Positions 42,743 to 52,735 are shown, counted from the first letter of the stretch. The stretch: DNA of 64,000 nt from Hyunsoonleella pacifica (GCF_004310335.1 NZ_SIRS01000005.1:434001-498000), one strand, 5' to 3'. The notes: generated by a model from the sequence alone, not told the origin. Made by a program: numbers and translations.

Positions 42743-43384
42743 CTAATCTAGATCTAAAGTAAAAATATCATCTAAATGTTGCGCACTATCCATTGATACT
42801 TTTAAATCGTGAATAATTCCATCTTTTAAACCATATACCCAACCATGAACCTCTAATTCTCGACCATCTTTCCATGCTTGTTGTACAATAGATGTTTTAG
42901 CCAAGTCATAAACTTGAGCTTTTACATTTAATTCTACTAGTCTATCAAAACGCTTTTTATCATCATCTATTTTTTTAAGCTCTGTTTTGTTATCCTTATA
43001 TACCTCTTTAATATTTCTTATCCATTTGTTTATCAACCCAAGAGATTTATTCTGCATTGCAGCAGCTACTCCTCCACAACCATAATGTCCGCAAACAATA
43101 ACATGTTTAACGCCTAAATGATTTACTGCATAATCTAAAACACTTAACATATTCATATCAGTATGCACAACCATATTGGCTATATTTCTATGAACAAATA
43201 ACTCTCCTGGATGAGTTCCTGTAATTTCATTGGCAGGTACCCTACTATCTGCACATCCTATCCATAGTACAGGTGGTTTTTGACCTTTAGATAATTCTTT
43301 AAAATAGCCTTTATCTTTTTTGGTCATTTCTTCGACCCATTCTTTATTATTGGCTAATAATTGATTATAATATGTGTTTTTCAT
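42743..43384 (-). CDS. Beta-class carbonic anhydrase
   Basis: 213 residues. Zinc ligands: Cys in IGCADSRVPAN (with the Asp-Arg pair), and His and Cys in VCGHYGCGGVAAAM. HRNIANMV is the usual active-site segment. It interconverts carbon dioxide and bicarbonate in the cytoplasm. Directly downstream of the SulP transporter gene (44-base gap, same strand), so bicarbonate import and conversion are likely expressed together. Confidence 0.95.
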   Translation of the reverse strand: MKNTYYNQLLANNKEWVEEMTKKDKGYFKELSKGQKPPVLWIGCADSRVPANEITGTHPGELFVHRNIANMVVHTDMNMLSVLDYAVNHLGVKHVIVCGHYGCGGVAAAMQNKSLGLINKWIRNIKEVYKDNKTELKKIDDDKKRFDRLVELNVKAQVYDLAKTSIVQQAWKDGRELEVHGWVYGLKDGIIHDLKVSMDSAQHLDDIFTLDLD

Positions 43385-43428
43385 GATTTAAATTTTTAAT
43401 TTTTTTATAAGAATATATGTTTTAAAAG

Positions 43429-45021
43429 CTATAGTTTAGGCTTAACAAGTTTAAAGAAATCTATATAGCTTTCAGGATTTTCCACAACACCACGCTCTGA
43501 TACCAACTTAATATCTATGTTTCGTTCTTTTGCCTTAAAAGCAAAATCTTCTAGAATCTCTATAATATCATTATCTAAATATCTAGTTTTTCTAACATCT
43601 AGTTCTAAAAATGAATTTGGAGGTAGATTATCTAATTCCTTTAATATAGCACCCTTGTTAAAAAATGTTACTTCTTCTGCTAAGGTCATTTTTATTTTAC
43701 CATCATCCACATCTTCGCCTTCTTTGTGTAAAAAGTGAGAGTTTTGAAAACTCTTTATTAATATTACAATTACACCTATAGCTAAACCTAACCCTATCCC
43801 TAGTAATAAATCACCTGTGATTACCATGGGTAAAACGGTTGCTATGAAAGGTAACCATTGTTTCCAACCTAAACTAAACATTTTCTTAAATGTAGAGGGC
43901 TTTGCTAATTTAAACCCCACAATAAATAACACTGCAGCTAAAACTGCTAATGGAATCTTATTTAATAACTTAGGAATTAAAATAATGGATATTAGTAAAA
44001 AGAATCCATGGATGATTGCAGACATTTTAGATCTACCTCCCGATTGAATATTAGCCGAACTTCTTACAATTACCTGTGTAATAGGTAGTCCTCCAATCAT
44101 ACCAGATATAATATTCCCTGTGCCTTGTGCAAATAGTTCTCTATTAGTTGGTGTTACATTTTTATGAGGATCTAATTTATCTGTAGCCTCAACACAAAGT
44201 AAAGTTTCTAATGATGCTACTAAAGCAATTGTAAAACCTGTTAACCAAATTTCTGGTTTAGTAATAACCGAAAAATTGGGGAAACTAAATTGCCCTTTAA
44301 AACTATCAAAACTATCAGGAACTGGGACAGAAACCAATTGGCTTTCAACAAGCCCTATAGAGCCTTCTTTAGTAAAAAGATAAAACAATATGCCTACCAC
44401 AACTGCAACCAATGGCCCTTGAACTAACTGAAATATCTTACCCTTTTTAGAAAGTACATTAGACCATAAAAGTAAAATAGCTATAGATATAACACCTATC
44501 ACTGTTGCGCCAACACTTATATTTCCACTTAAAAGCGCATTTATGTCATTTAACAGTCCAGATAATAAATTATCCCACTCAACTTTAAGAAAATCGATAT
44601 TCCCTTCAACATTTTTATCCATTCCAAAAAAGAAACTTATCTGTTTTAGAATGATAATAATACCAATACCTGTTAACATCCCTTTTATTACGGAAGATGG
44701 GAAGAAGTAGCCGATAATGCCCAATCTTAAAATACCAAACAAAAGTTGAATAACACCTCCTATAACTACGGCTAGCAAAAAATTTTCATAGCCTAAAGAC
44801 GTTATTGCTGCTAAAACTATTGCTGCTAAACCTGCCGCAGGTCCACTTACACCAATATTAGAGCCACTTATAGCTCCAACTACTATACCGCCAACTATTC
44901 CTGCTATGAGACCTGAAAACAGTGGAGCTCCACTAGCTAAAGCTATACCTAAACACAAAGGTAACGCAACAAAAAACACAACTATACTAGCTGGTATATC
45001 ACTTTTTAAATATTTAAACAT
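43429..45021 (-). CDS. SulP-family anion transporter (possible bicarbonate carrier)
   Basis: 530 residues: about 11-12 membrane helices (GIALASGAPLFSGLIAGIVGG, GPAAGLAAIVLAAI, GLPITQVIVRSSANIQSG) and a C-terminal STAS domain (about 440-530: LELDVRKTRYLDNDIIEIL). SulP carriers move sulfate or bicarbonate (BicA type). The carbonic anhydrase directly downstream argues for bicarbonate; sulfate cannot be excluded by sequence. It pairs functionally with the SbtA-like carrier across the convergent gap. Confidence 0.9.
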   Translation of the reverse strand: MFKYLKSDIPASIVVFFVALPLCLGIALASGAPLFSGLIAGIVGGIVVGAISGSNIGVSGPAAGLAAIVLAAITSLGYENFLLAVVIGGVIQLLFGILRLGIIGYFFPSSVIKGMLTGIGIIIILKQISFFFGMDKNVEGNIDFLKVEWDNLLSGLLNDINALLSGNISVGATVIGVISIAILLLWSNVLSKKGKIFQLVQGPLVAVVVGILFYLFTKEGSIGLVESQLVSVPVPDSFDSFKGQFSFPNFSVITKPEIWLTGFTIALVASLETLLCVEATDKLDPHKNVTPTNRELFAQGTGNIISGMIGGLPITQVIVRSSANIQSGGRSKMSAIIHGFFLLISIILIPKLLNKIPLAVLAAVLFIVGFKLAKPSTFKKMFSLGWKQWLPFIATVLPMVITGDLLLGIGLGLAIGVIVILIKSFQNSHFLHKEGEDVDDGKIKMTLAEEVTFFNKGAILKELDNLPPNSFLELDVRKTRYLDNDIIEILEDFAFKAKERNIDIKLVSERGVVENPESYIDFFKLVKPKL

Positions 45022-45092
45022 GTAAATAATAATTTAAAATCATAGCCTAAAAAAGCTATTGATTTTATTTGAAAAAAAATAGTTTGAGATTA

Positions 45093-45401
45093 TTAAGAAA
45101 CAGAAACCATCTTTGGAGGTGGAAAAGACAATTCTATATGAGGTTTTTGGTATGATTTTAAATAGTAATGTAAATTAGACTCTTTAAAATCTTTATCTGT
45201 AATTTTAATAGAAGCTTTTACTAAAAAAGAAACAAATTCTTTATCTATATTTTTTTCTTGACTTTTATCTTTCTCTTCTTCTGATGTATTGTAGAATATT
45301 GAAACATCGGTTGAATCGTCTAAAACAATAATTACCGTAGGCATCACTATAATCAATATAAATATTGATGATAAAATTATAGCTAATCCGTTTTTAAACA
45401 T
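45093..45401 (-). CDS. Small membrane protein of unknown function upstream of the SulP gene
   Basis: 102 residues. One N-terminal membrane helix (about 5-27, IILSSIFILIIVMPTVIIVL), then an acidic/Lys stretch (EEEKDKSQEKNIDKE) and a C-terminal tail with FPPPK. Not recognised. Same strand and 71 bases upstream of the SulP gene, so it may belong to the carbon-uptake unit. Confidence 0.55.
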   Translation of the reverse strand: MFKNGLAIILSSIFILIIVMPTVIIVLDDSTDVSIFYNTSEEEKDKSQEKNIDKEFVSFLVKASIKITDKDFKESNLHYYLKSYQKPHIELSFPPPKMVSVS

Positions 45402-45453
45402 TTCCTTTTTATATTTAATCAGAAATTAAATATAAACATATTTTCTTAAGCTT

Positions 45454-46215
45454 TTAAAACTCTTTTAAGATTTTTATGTCCTCAGAAGGTATCCATCCTG
45501 TTTTACCATCTAGAAGTTTTATTTTTTTCCAATTCTTTACAGAGTCTAGTATTTGAACTTTGGTGCCTTCGTGTAATCTAAAGGATTCTTCACTTCTTAA
45601 GTTTGGCTCTGTTTTTATCTGAGACTCTTGAGCAAATACAATAGCTGGATTATCTTTTTTATCTAATTCGTATTTATTAAAGGCTAAAGCCAGTGCTATG
45701 CACAATGACACTAGACATAGTATACTAGAAATAAACGTTATACGCTTTTTAACTGATACGTACGAAAAATAATAAAGTAAAACTAAAATAACATACACAA
45801 AGGCTAAAGCTACTGCTATTTTAGCCCAAGTATCAAAGCTAAATGTATTTGTTACATTTTTTATCAACTTTGAAAAACCTACTTCGGGTACATAATCAAT
45901 AGCATCGATAGTCATATTATTAGCATAGGACAAATTGTTTTTTATATCTTCATCTTCTGGTTTTAAACGTAATGCTTTTTCAAAATAATAAATACTAGGT
46001 GCAATATTATTAAGCTTATAATGAGCACTTCCCAAGTTATAATACAATTCTGGAGAGTGTGTTTCTGTTTCTAAAATAGCCATATACTTATCAATAGCTT
46101 CAGCATACTTTCCTTCATTATACAACGTATTGCCTTCTTCAAAAAGCGTATTATTTTGAGCTTCAATTTTAATAAAACAAAGCAAAACAATTAATATGTA
46201 TACAAGATTTTTCAT
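45454..46215 (-). CDS. batE: BatE: TPR and SH3-like membrane protein
   Basis: 253 residues. Signal peptide (about 1-19), two to three TPR units (about 22-100: ALFEEGNTLYNEGKYAEAIDKY-type pattern, then ELYYNLGSAHYKLNN), two membrane helices (about 135-180), and a C-terminal bacterial SH3 domain (RLHEGTKVQILDSVKNWKKIKLLD, GWIPSEDI). Last gene of the Bat operon; its start is one base after the BatD stop. The Bat (aerotolerance) complex is thought to guard the periplasm against stress. Confidence 0.85.
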   Translation of the reverse strand: MKNLVYILIVLLCFIKIEAQNNTLFEEGNTLYNEGKYAEAIDKYMAILETETHSPELYYNLGSAHYKLNNIAPSIYYFEKALRLKPEDEDIKNNLSYANNMTIDAIDYVPEVGFSKLIKNVTNTFSFDTWAKIAVALAFVYVILVLLYYFSYVSVKKRITFISSILCLVSLCIALALAFNKYELDKKDNPAIVFAQESQIKTEPNLRSEESFRLHEGTKVQILDSVKNWKKIKLLDGKTGWIPSEDIKILKEF

Positions 46216-46216
46216 C

Positions 46217-47995
46217 TTAATTTGCTTGTTTATCTATTAAAGAAATCGTTTTTGCTGCCTTTTCATAATCTTCTTGCATTGTTACGTTTGTAATTGGCGT
46301 ATAACGTGCTAATTCACAGTTTTCAAAAATGGCAATAAAATCATTTATCACATCAGTTTCAACGTTGCGTTCTAATAATAATCTTTGTATTCTATCCTTA
46401 CTTAATTCGCTAGTTTCAATGCGTAGTTTCGACTTAAGATAGTTATGCAATGCTTTTTCTAATGCTTCATAAAACGCCTCTTTTTTACCTAATTCCTTTT
46501 TCGCTCCTTTTAAATACTTTCTTGCTAATTTATCTGCACGTCTAATTTTATTTCCTGCAATATCTGCATCACGCGTTGCTTTCTTTCTTCTAATTACAAT
46601 AGCAAGAGGAATCGCTAAAAATGGCCCAAACAACAAACTCCAAAACAATTTAGTTTTAAAAAAATAATTTTTCTGTTTAGGTATTAAATCCGTTTTGGTC
46701 TTTATAAAAGCGAATTGATTACTAGTTGTTTTAATTTGCTGTTTAACAACGTTATTAGAAGTATTTGATGCTTGAGATGAATTGTTTGTTGGTCCATCTA
46801 GAACATTTATTATAATTTCATCAGAGGATAAACGTTTGTAACTTTCAGTTTTTAAATCAAAATATGAAAATGAAATACTAGGAATTGGATATTTCCCTTT
46901 ATACTGAGGTACAACAGTATAATTATCTGATATACTGCCTTGCATTCCTCTGGTTGTAGTGCTTACATTTTCCTTATGTTCTGGCTCATAAACCTCTAAA
47001 GAACTTGGTAAGTTCATCTTTGGTAAATTGAATAGCTTTAGATTGCCTTTTCCTCTTACCTCAACCTTTGCCTGTAAGGATTCTGTAGCATCCAATTCTG
47101 TTTTCGATGTCGTTACTTTAAGACTAAAGTCGCCAACAGCACCACTAAAATCTGCAGGTTTACCTTGTTGGGGTAATGGCTTTACATTAATAACTCTATT
47201 ACCTGCTGAAACCGTTCTATTTACCCTACTCATTAAGCGACTTCCAAAAATATCACGTCGGTTAGTTGGTACTTGAACAGATACATTTAAGGTTAACGGT
47301 TCTATATTAAGTTTTCCTGTTCGTTGTGGGTATAATACTGTTTTTCGTAATACCAAATAACGATAATCTTCGCCTTTGTAGGTTCCATTTTGTACCCGCT
47401 GACCTTGGGTATCTATATTCTGGCTCCAAAAATCATCATATCTAGGAATATCTATTTCCTTCCAATTGTCAACCCCAGTAGTAGGTGCTACATAAAGTTT
47501 ATAAACTACAGTTATGGCTTCATTTAAATAAGGACTAGAATTAGAAACTTCTGCAACTAAGTGAATATTATTTGAAGCAATATAACTAGGATCGTTGGGG
47601 TTTTTAGGCTTGTCTATTGCTGCAGTTATTTCTACTTTAATTGGTGTTGTTTTATAGGTTTCTCCTTCAATCTCTATTGTAGCTTGCCCAATATTAAATG
47701 TACCGCGTTGTTTTGGCGCTAAAAAATAACTGTATGTTTTCTTATAAGTACGAACACCATTTATCCAGGAGTTACTTACTGATTGATTTGGACCTCCAAT
47801 TACTGTAAATCCATTAAAATTTGGAGGATTAAAATTGTCTCCATCCTTATCCATCTGAAAATCTATACGTAAGCGCTCGTTTATACCAAGTTTCTTCTTA
47901 CTTACCTTAGCTTCAAATTTAACTTGAGCTACTATAAAACTTGAAACTAGCAGTAGTAAAACTAATGATATGTGTTTTTTATACTTCATAATCAT
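46217..47995 (-). CDS. batD: BatD: oxygen-tolerance (aerotolerance) protein
   Basis: 592 residues. Signal peptide ending SSFIVAQ; a second ATG at 47989 would remove two residues. Several Ig-like beta domains (VKFEAKVSKKKLGINERLRI; YLNEAITVVYKLYV; ATESLQAKVEVRGKGNLKLF) are followed by one membrane helix (about 445-465) and a cytoplasmic helical tail (LARKYLKGAKKELG). This is the standard BatD plan, a large periplasmic scaffold. Tightly packed between BatC and BatE genes. Confidence 0.9.
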   Translation of the reverse strand: MIMKYKKHISLVLLLLVSSFIVAQVKFEAKVSKKKLGINERLRIDFQMDKDGDNFNPPNFNGFTVIGGPNQSVSNSWINGVRTYKKTYSYFLAPKQRGTFNIGQATIEIEGETYKTTPIKVEITAAIDKPKNPNDPSYIASNNIHLVAEVSNSSPYLNEAITVVYKLYVAPTTGVDNWKEIDIPRYDDFWSQNIDTQGQRVQNGTYKGEDYRYLVLRKTVLYPQRTGKLNIEPLTLNVSVQVPTNRRDIFGSRLMSRVNRTVSAGNRVINVKPLPQQGKPADFSGAVGDFSLKVTTSKTELDATESLQAKVEVRGKGNLKLFNLPKMNLPSSLEVYEPEHKENVSTTTRGMQGSISDNYTVVPQYKGKYPIPSISFSYFDLKTESYKRLSSDEIIINVLDGPTNNSSQASNTSNNVVKQQIKTTSNQFAFIKTKTDLIPKQKNYFFKTKLFWSLLFGPFLAIPLAIVIRRKKATRDADIAGNKIRRADKLARKYLKGAKKELGKKEAFYEALEKALHNYLKSKLRIETSELSKDRIQRLLLERNVETDVINDFIAIFENCELARYTPITNVTMQEDYEKAAKTISLIDKQAN

Positions 47996-48035
47996 AATTA
48001 CGTTTTCAGATTTACGATTTACAGGCTTACTTAAA

Positions 48036-48063
48036 TCTACAATCGTAATTCATGATTCGTAAT
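48036..48063. repeat. Four phased heptamers in the batC-batD spacer
   Basis: TCTACAA, TCGTAAT, TCATGAT, TCGTAAT follow one another without gaps on the plus strand. The rest of the 72-base spacer has similar AATCGTAA-type words. Confidence 0.45.
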
Positions 48064-48067
48064 TCTT

Positions 48068-48907
48068 TTACCAATCTTTTTCTGTTTTTATTTTAATACC
48101 CTTTTGCTTTTCAGCATTCATTTTTTCCTGAACCTTTTGTTCTTGATTATTCATAGCTTCTAGCAGACTTTTAATTTGCTGAGGAGACAACTGCCCAGGT
48201 TTAGGCTGTGGCTTTTTCTTATCTTCTTTTTCTTCATCCCCCTTTTTATTTTCATCCTTTTTGTCTTCAGGCTTTTTTTCGTCTTTTTTATCTTCTTCGT
48301 CTTTTCCGTCTTCCTTCTTATCTTCTTTATCGTCTCCTTCTTTGTTATCCTGATTATCTTTATTCTTATCGTCTTTATTTTCTTTTTCTTCGTCCTTTTT
48401 ATCTTCGCTATTATCCTTGTCGTCTTTGTTTTCGTCGTCTTTATTTTCCTCTTCTTGTTGTTTTGCACATTCTTTAGCTAAAGCCAAATTGTAACGTGTT
48501 TCATCGTCAGAAGGATTATTTCTCAAAGCGTTTTTGTAAGCGTCAACAGCTTCTTTACACTTTTTGTTTTTCATAAGTACATTACCCATATTATGAAATG
48601 CCTTATGCTTAGCGTCTTTTGAAGTAGCTAGCTTTACTGTTTGCTGGTGACGGTATAAAGCTTCTTCAAAGTTTCCTTTTTCATAATAGGAATTACCTAA
48701 ATTATATAAACCTGCTATATTATTTGATTGTTTTGATAAGGCTTTTCTATATTCCATTTCAGCAGCAACAAAATCTTCGCTTACCAATTCATTAGCTTCA
48801 TAAACGTAATTATTAGCCTTTTTCTCAGCCAATAATCGCTCTTTGTCCTCCTGCGAAAATCCAAGAAGAGAAATACATGATATAATTAATATGACTAGCT
48901 TTTTCAT
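48068..48907 (-). CDS. batC: BatC: TPR protein with charged low-complexity region
   Basis: 279 residues. Signal peptide (about 1-18, ending LLGFSQ), TPR units at about 40-150 (IAGLYNLGNSYYEKGNFEEALYRHQ; AFHNMGNVLMKNKKCKEAVDAYKNAL), then about 90 residues made almost wholly of Lys, Glu, Asp and Asn. A conserved tail follows (PGQLSPQQIKSLLEAMNNQEQKVQEKMNAE). The tail pattern PQQIKSLLEAMNNQE is typical of BatC. Lies between BatB and BatD. Confidence 0.88.
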   Translation of the reverse strand: MKKLVILIISCISLLGFSQEDKERLLAEKKANNYVYEANELVSEDFVAAEMEYRKALSKQSNNIAGLYNLGNSYYEKGNFEEALYRHQQTVKLATSKDAKHKAFHNMGNVLMKNKKCKEAVDAYKNALRNNPSDDETRYNLALAKECAKQQEEENKDDENKDDKDNSEDKKDEEKENKDDKNKDNQDNKEGDDKEDKKEDGKDEEDKKDEKKPEDKKDENKKGDEEKEDKKKPQPKPGQLSPQQIKSLLEAMNNQEQKVQEKMNAEKQKGIKIKTEKDW

Positions 48908-48969
48908 AATTACTATTTTACTTGCTCTTTCTAAATTATAAAACCCTGTTTTTTATGGCGTTAAAAAAA

Positions 48970-50007
48970 TTATAAATTCTCGTTGAACAGATTTAGTTTT
49001 TTCAACCATGCTGTTTTTCGTTCCAACAAAAATATGTCTAGTAATAAAAAGAATATTCCAAACCCTAAAAACCATTGAAATTGATCTTTAAAATCCGCAA
49101 ATTGTTTTGCTTCAAACTCGGTTTTATCCATTTTATTTAAAATTTCTCTTATACTTTCAACCACATCGTTTGTGATTTTTCCATTAATGTAAGCCCCATC
49201 TGCTTCAGAAGCTATACTTCTTAACGTGTCTTCATTCAATTTTGTAATAACCGTCTCGCCTTGACTATCTTTTTTATAACTTACAGTTACACCATTTCGT
49301 TTTAATGGTATAGGCTTACCTTTCACATCTCCAACCCCTATAGTAAAAATGCGAATACCTTCTTCATTAGCGTCCTCAGCTATATCAACTGCTGCTTCGC
49401 TATGATCTTCTCCATCTGAAATAATGATAAGCACTCTATTAGTTTGCTCTTCATCATCAAAATAAGTTGTAGCTAATTTTATAGCCTCATTAATTGCTGT
49501 CCCTTGTGAAGACAACATATCTGTATTCATGTTATTTAGAAACATTTTTGCAGAAGCATAATCTGTAGTAATAGGCAACTGCGGAAATGCTTTTCCTGCA
49601 TAGGCTATAATACCAACACGGTCGCTAGCCAAATTATTTATAATTTGAGTTACCAATTGTTTTGCTTTTTCTAGACGGTTAGGCGCAATATCCTCAGCTA
49701 ACATACTTTTAGAGACGTCCACGGCAAATACAATATCTACACCTTCACGCTTTACAGTTTCTAACTTTGTTCCTATTTTAGGATTTACCATAGCTATGGT
49801 TAAACATAGAAAAGCGAGGCATAAAAAAATGATTTTTAATACGGATTTAAAAACAGATTTATCTGGGCTAAGCTTTCTTAATAACTCCTTATCTGCAAAT
49901 TGTTTCTGCTTTTTATACTTCCAAAATTGGAGCACCAAAAAGAATACGACAACTACAGGGATGATTCCCAATGCCCAAAACCATATTTTTTCATCTATTT
50001 GATACAT
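48970..50007 (-). CDS. batB: BatB: von Willebrand factor A membrane protein
   Basis: 345 residues. Two N-terminal membrane helices (about 8-27, 58-75), a VWA domain (about 88-290) with the metal site DVSKSMLAED and TNRVLIIISDGEDHSEAA, and a C-terminal helix. VWA domains bind partner proteins through a metal ion; BatB acts with BatA in the Bat complex. 59 bases downstream of the BatA gene. Confidence 0.92.
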   Translation of the reverse strand: MYQIDEKIWFWALGIIPVVVVFFLVLQFWKYKKQKQFADKELLRKLSPDKSVFKSVLKIIFLCLAFLCLTIAMVNPKIGTKLETVKREGVDIVFAVDVSKSMLAEDIAPNRLEKAKQLVTQIINNLASDRVGIIAYAGKAFPQLPITTDYASAKMFLNNMNTDMLSSQGTAINEAIKLATTYFDDEEQTNRVLIIISDGEDHSEAAVDIAEDANEEGIRIFTIGVGDVKGKPIPLKRNGVTVSYKKDSQGETVITKLNEDTLRSIASEADGAYINGKITNDVVESIREILNKMDKTEFEAKQFADFKDQFQWFLGFGIFFLLLDIFLLERKTAWLKKLNLFNENL

Positions 50008-50066
50008 CTCTTCGTATTCAGTTTACAATGGCAGTAATAGCTCTACCACCCATCTTCAAAATATTA

Positions 50067-51074
50067 TTACACAAAACTTCTAAAAACAGTAAATCTTAGT
50101 AGCAATTCTAATAGTAATAGAAACCCAGCTAGCAATACTAGCGGACGGTATTTTTCCTCGTAATTATAAAACTTAAACTCTTCTATTTCTGTTTTTTCTA
50201 GTTTATTTATTTCTTTATAAATTTCCTCTAACTTCTTATTATTAGTAGCTCTAAAATACTTACCGCCTGTAGCTTCTGCTATTTCGTTTAACAATTCTTC
50301 GTCTATTTCAACTTGAATTCTTCCATATTGAAATCTACCTGTTCTAGAATCTATAGCTACTGGAGATAACGCCATACCATTTGTACCAAGACCAATAGTA
50401 TAGGTTTTTATACCATATTCAACTGCTAATTCACTTGCTGTTCGTGGATCGATAAAACCTGTATTATTTACACCGTCTGTCAATAAAATGATAACTTTAC
50501 TTTGTGCCTTGCTATCTTTTAATCGATTAACCGAAGTAGCTAAACCCATCCCTATTGCGGTTCCTCCTTCTATAATCGTATTATATTTTATACTTTTTAA
50601 TGAGCGCAACACTATGCCTTTATCACTTGTAATCGGTGTTTTTGTATAACTCTCTCCAGCATACTCTACCAGCCCGATACGATCATTAGGGCGTCCCTTG
50701 ATAAATTCGGATGCTACATCTTTTAATGCTTCTAATCTGTTAGGCTTTAAATCTTTTGCTAACATACTAGCAGAAACATCAATAGCCATAACAATATCTA
50801 TACCTTGTGTAGTTTTAGTTTTGCTAGATACATCAACAGATTGTGGTCGCGCCAAAGCCGTAATTAATAAAGCTAATGCTAAAAGACGAAAAACAAAAAG
50901 GATATGCCTTAGTTTTGGCAACCATGAGTTAGTAATTTTAAACCCTTTTAAACTTGATATTTTTAGTTCTGCGGTTTGCTTTTTGTTTTTAAAAATATAC
51001 CAGATTATAGCTACTGGTAATAATAACAGCAACCAAAACAATTCTTTATTTAAAAACTGAATTCCTTCTAACAT
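50067..51074 (-). CDS. batA: BatA: von Willebrand factor A membrane protein
   Basis: 335 residues. N-terminal helices (about 10-26 and 58-76), a VWA domain (about 90-285) with DVSASMLAKDLKPNRLEAL and KVIILLTDGVNNTGF, and a C-terminal membrane helix. The metal-site DxSxS is intact. Its ATG overlaps the stop of the upstream 553-residue gene (TAATG), so translation is coupled. Confidence 0.92.
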   Translation of the reverse strand: MLEGIQFLNKELFWLLLLLPVAIIWYIFKNKKQTAELKISSLKGFKITNSWLPKLRHILFVFRLLALALLITALARPQSVDVSSKTKTTQGIDIVMAIDVSASMLAKDLKPNRLEALKDVASEFIKGRPNDRIGLVEYAGESYTKTPITSDKGIVLRSLKSIKYNTIIEGGTAIGMGLATSVNRLKDSKAQSKVIILLTDGVNNTGFIDPRTASELAVEYGIKTYTIGLGTNGMALSPVAIDSRTGRFQYGRIQVEIDEELLNEIAEATGGKYFRATNNKKLEEIYKEINKLEKTEIEEFKFYNYEEKYRPLVLLAGFLLLLELLLRFTVFRSFV

Positions 51075-52735
51075 TATTTCTCTTCAGTTTTAAGTTCAAC
51101 TGAATTTAAGATACGCTCTTCAATCTTATCGGCATAAATATCTTCTTCTTCAGTAGTAATAACAATTTGCTGAAAAACATTATCAACATTGAATAACAAA
51201 ATCGTATACTCTCCTTTTTGCTTCTTCCCTTCGACTAAAGTTGGAAAATCGCCTGTGCCATGAATTTTTAAGCCTTCTGCTCCATTTGGAGTGGTAAACT
51301 TATCTTTTTTTACTAGCATGTTTTCTATACCCTGCTGTTCTATCATCTTTATGCTCTGCTCAGCAATTTTCTCTAGTTCAATTTTATTCTTGCCTAGATT
51401 TTTAATCTTGGTTGTGATAACATAAACATGAAATCCTTCTAGGATACTACCATAACCAAACATTGTCATGTCTACCTGTTGCTTAGCTTCTTCAGGAACT
51501 GGCGCAGGCATTCGTTTTAGAACTTTAGGTGTAGCAATTGTTACTGGCGGCACACCGTATTGACTTGTTACCCACTCGCCTTCTAATAATTCTTTACTTT
51601 CATGGCCAATAATAGTATCCTTAACGTAATTAAACCCATACTTTAAAGAAAATCCTGTTACAGCAGCCAGCAATAAAAACAGACTAATACCTACAGTTAA
51701 CCAAACTTTTTTACGCTTCTTTTTACGTTCTTGTTCCTCTCTATACTTTTCGTCCAAAAGCTTTTCTTCTTCAGTAGGTTCAGGTAATACCTCTTTTACA
51801 TGATCTATTTCTGCATCAATGGTTTTTCTGTCTAACTCTGCCAAAGCTACATCTGGTGCAGATTTTGCAAATTTTACCAAATCTGCTCGTCTCAAAATAC
51901 TTTCCAGATTCTTAATAGTTTCTGTACTTAAGTCAATTTGGTTCCCGTCTTTTAATAATCGTAATTTATAAATCAACTCATCTGTTGTGCTTTCCAAAGA
52001 ATGATCGTATACTTTCTCATCTAAATACTTTCTGATTATTAATGTTAACTCAGAGTAGTACTCTTTTAATTCTTGATGTTCTAAATAATGTGTTTCATCT
52101 AGTTTTTGCAATGCCAATTTAGCACGATCATATGGTGGCAATAAAGCGATTTTTTCTTCTTCTGTTAATGGCTTTTGCCTCCAAATAAACCACCAAAGCA
52201 TAGCTGCAATTATACCTATAACTAAAAGTGTAATTAATAAATATTTCCACCAGTTACCGCCTTTTTTATTTACTTCAATAATTGGTTTTATATCATACAA
52301 TCCTTGCTTTGTAGTATCAACAACAATATTATTTACCTCAACCTTAAGAGAATCTGTAAAAACTGTTTTTTGACCTATTATAATTTTTTGACGTGGTATT
52401 GTATATGCTCCAGAATCAAATTGTGTTAAGCCATATTTTTTTATGAGGTTAAACTTATCTGCATTCTTAATAGTATCTATTGGGTAAGATTCTATCATCT
52501 CAAGAGGCGTAAAAGTTTGTCCTTCAGGAAACACTACAAGGTTGGTTGTATCAGTTTCAACTTGAATTTTATAGGTAATCTGCGCTCCTATTTTTATAGA
52601 AGTAGAATCAATTGACGAAGTGACTTGAGAGAAACTAAAAAATGATAAAAAACAGAAAACCAAAGAAAAGACAACCGAAGACGGTGGACCGAATACAGTA
52701 CGTTTTGCTTTTATAAATCGTAATTTGTTATTCAT
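51074..52735 (-). CDS. BatD-like membrane protein of the Bat operon (553 residues)
   Basis: N-terminal signal helix (about 18-37, SSVVFSLVFCFLSFFSFSQ), one beta domain (about 38-140), a membrane helix (about 163-185: WKYLLITLLVIGIIAAMLWW), a cytoplasmic helical region with a Lys/Arg-rich stretch (REEQERKKKRKK), a second membrane helix (about 345-365), and a C-terminal domain of about 180 residues. The C-terminal part (TMFGYGSILEGFHVYVITTKIKNLGKN, then lipid-like repeats) is not recognised. Position between DUF58 and BatA makes it a Bat component common in flavobacteria. Confidence 0.75.
   Translation of the reverse strand: MNNKLRFIKAKRTVFGPPSSVVFSLVFCFLSFFSFSQVTSSIDSTSIKIGAQITYKIQVETDTTNLVVFPEGQTFTPLEMIESYPIDTIKNADKFNLIKKYGLTQFDSGAYTIPRQKIIIGQKTVFTDSLKVEVNNIVVDTTKQGLYDIKPIIEVNKKGGNWWKYLLITLLVIGIIAAMLWWFIWRQKPLTEEEKIALLPPYDRAKLALQKLDETHYLEHQELKEYYSELTLIIRKYLDEKVYDHSLESTTDELIYKLRLLKDGNQIDLSTETIKNLESILRRADLVKFAKSAPDVALAELDRKTIDAEIDHVKEVLPEPTEEEKLLDEKYREEQERKKKRKKVWLTVGISLFLLLAAVTGFSLKYGFNYVKDTIIGHESKELLEGEWVTSQYGVPPVTIATPKVLKRMPAPVPEEAKQQVDMTMFGYGSILEGFHVYVITTKIKNLGKNKIELEKIAEQSIKMIEQQGIENMLVKKDKFTTPNGAEGLKIHGTGDFPTLVEGKKQKGEYTILLFNVDNVFQQIVITTEEEDIYADKIEERILNSVELKTEEK

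Noticed and set aside
48160-48481. Lys/Arg-rich and Phe/Leu-rich frames around the batC low-complexity region
   Set aside because: Both are shadows of the Lys/Glu/Asp-coding repeat in batC.
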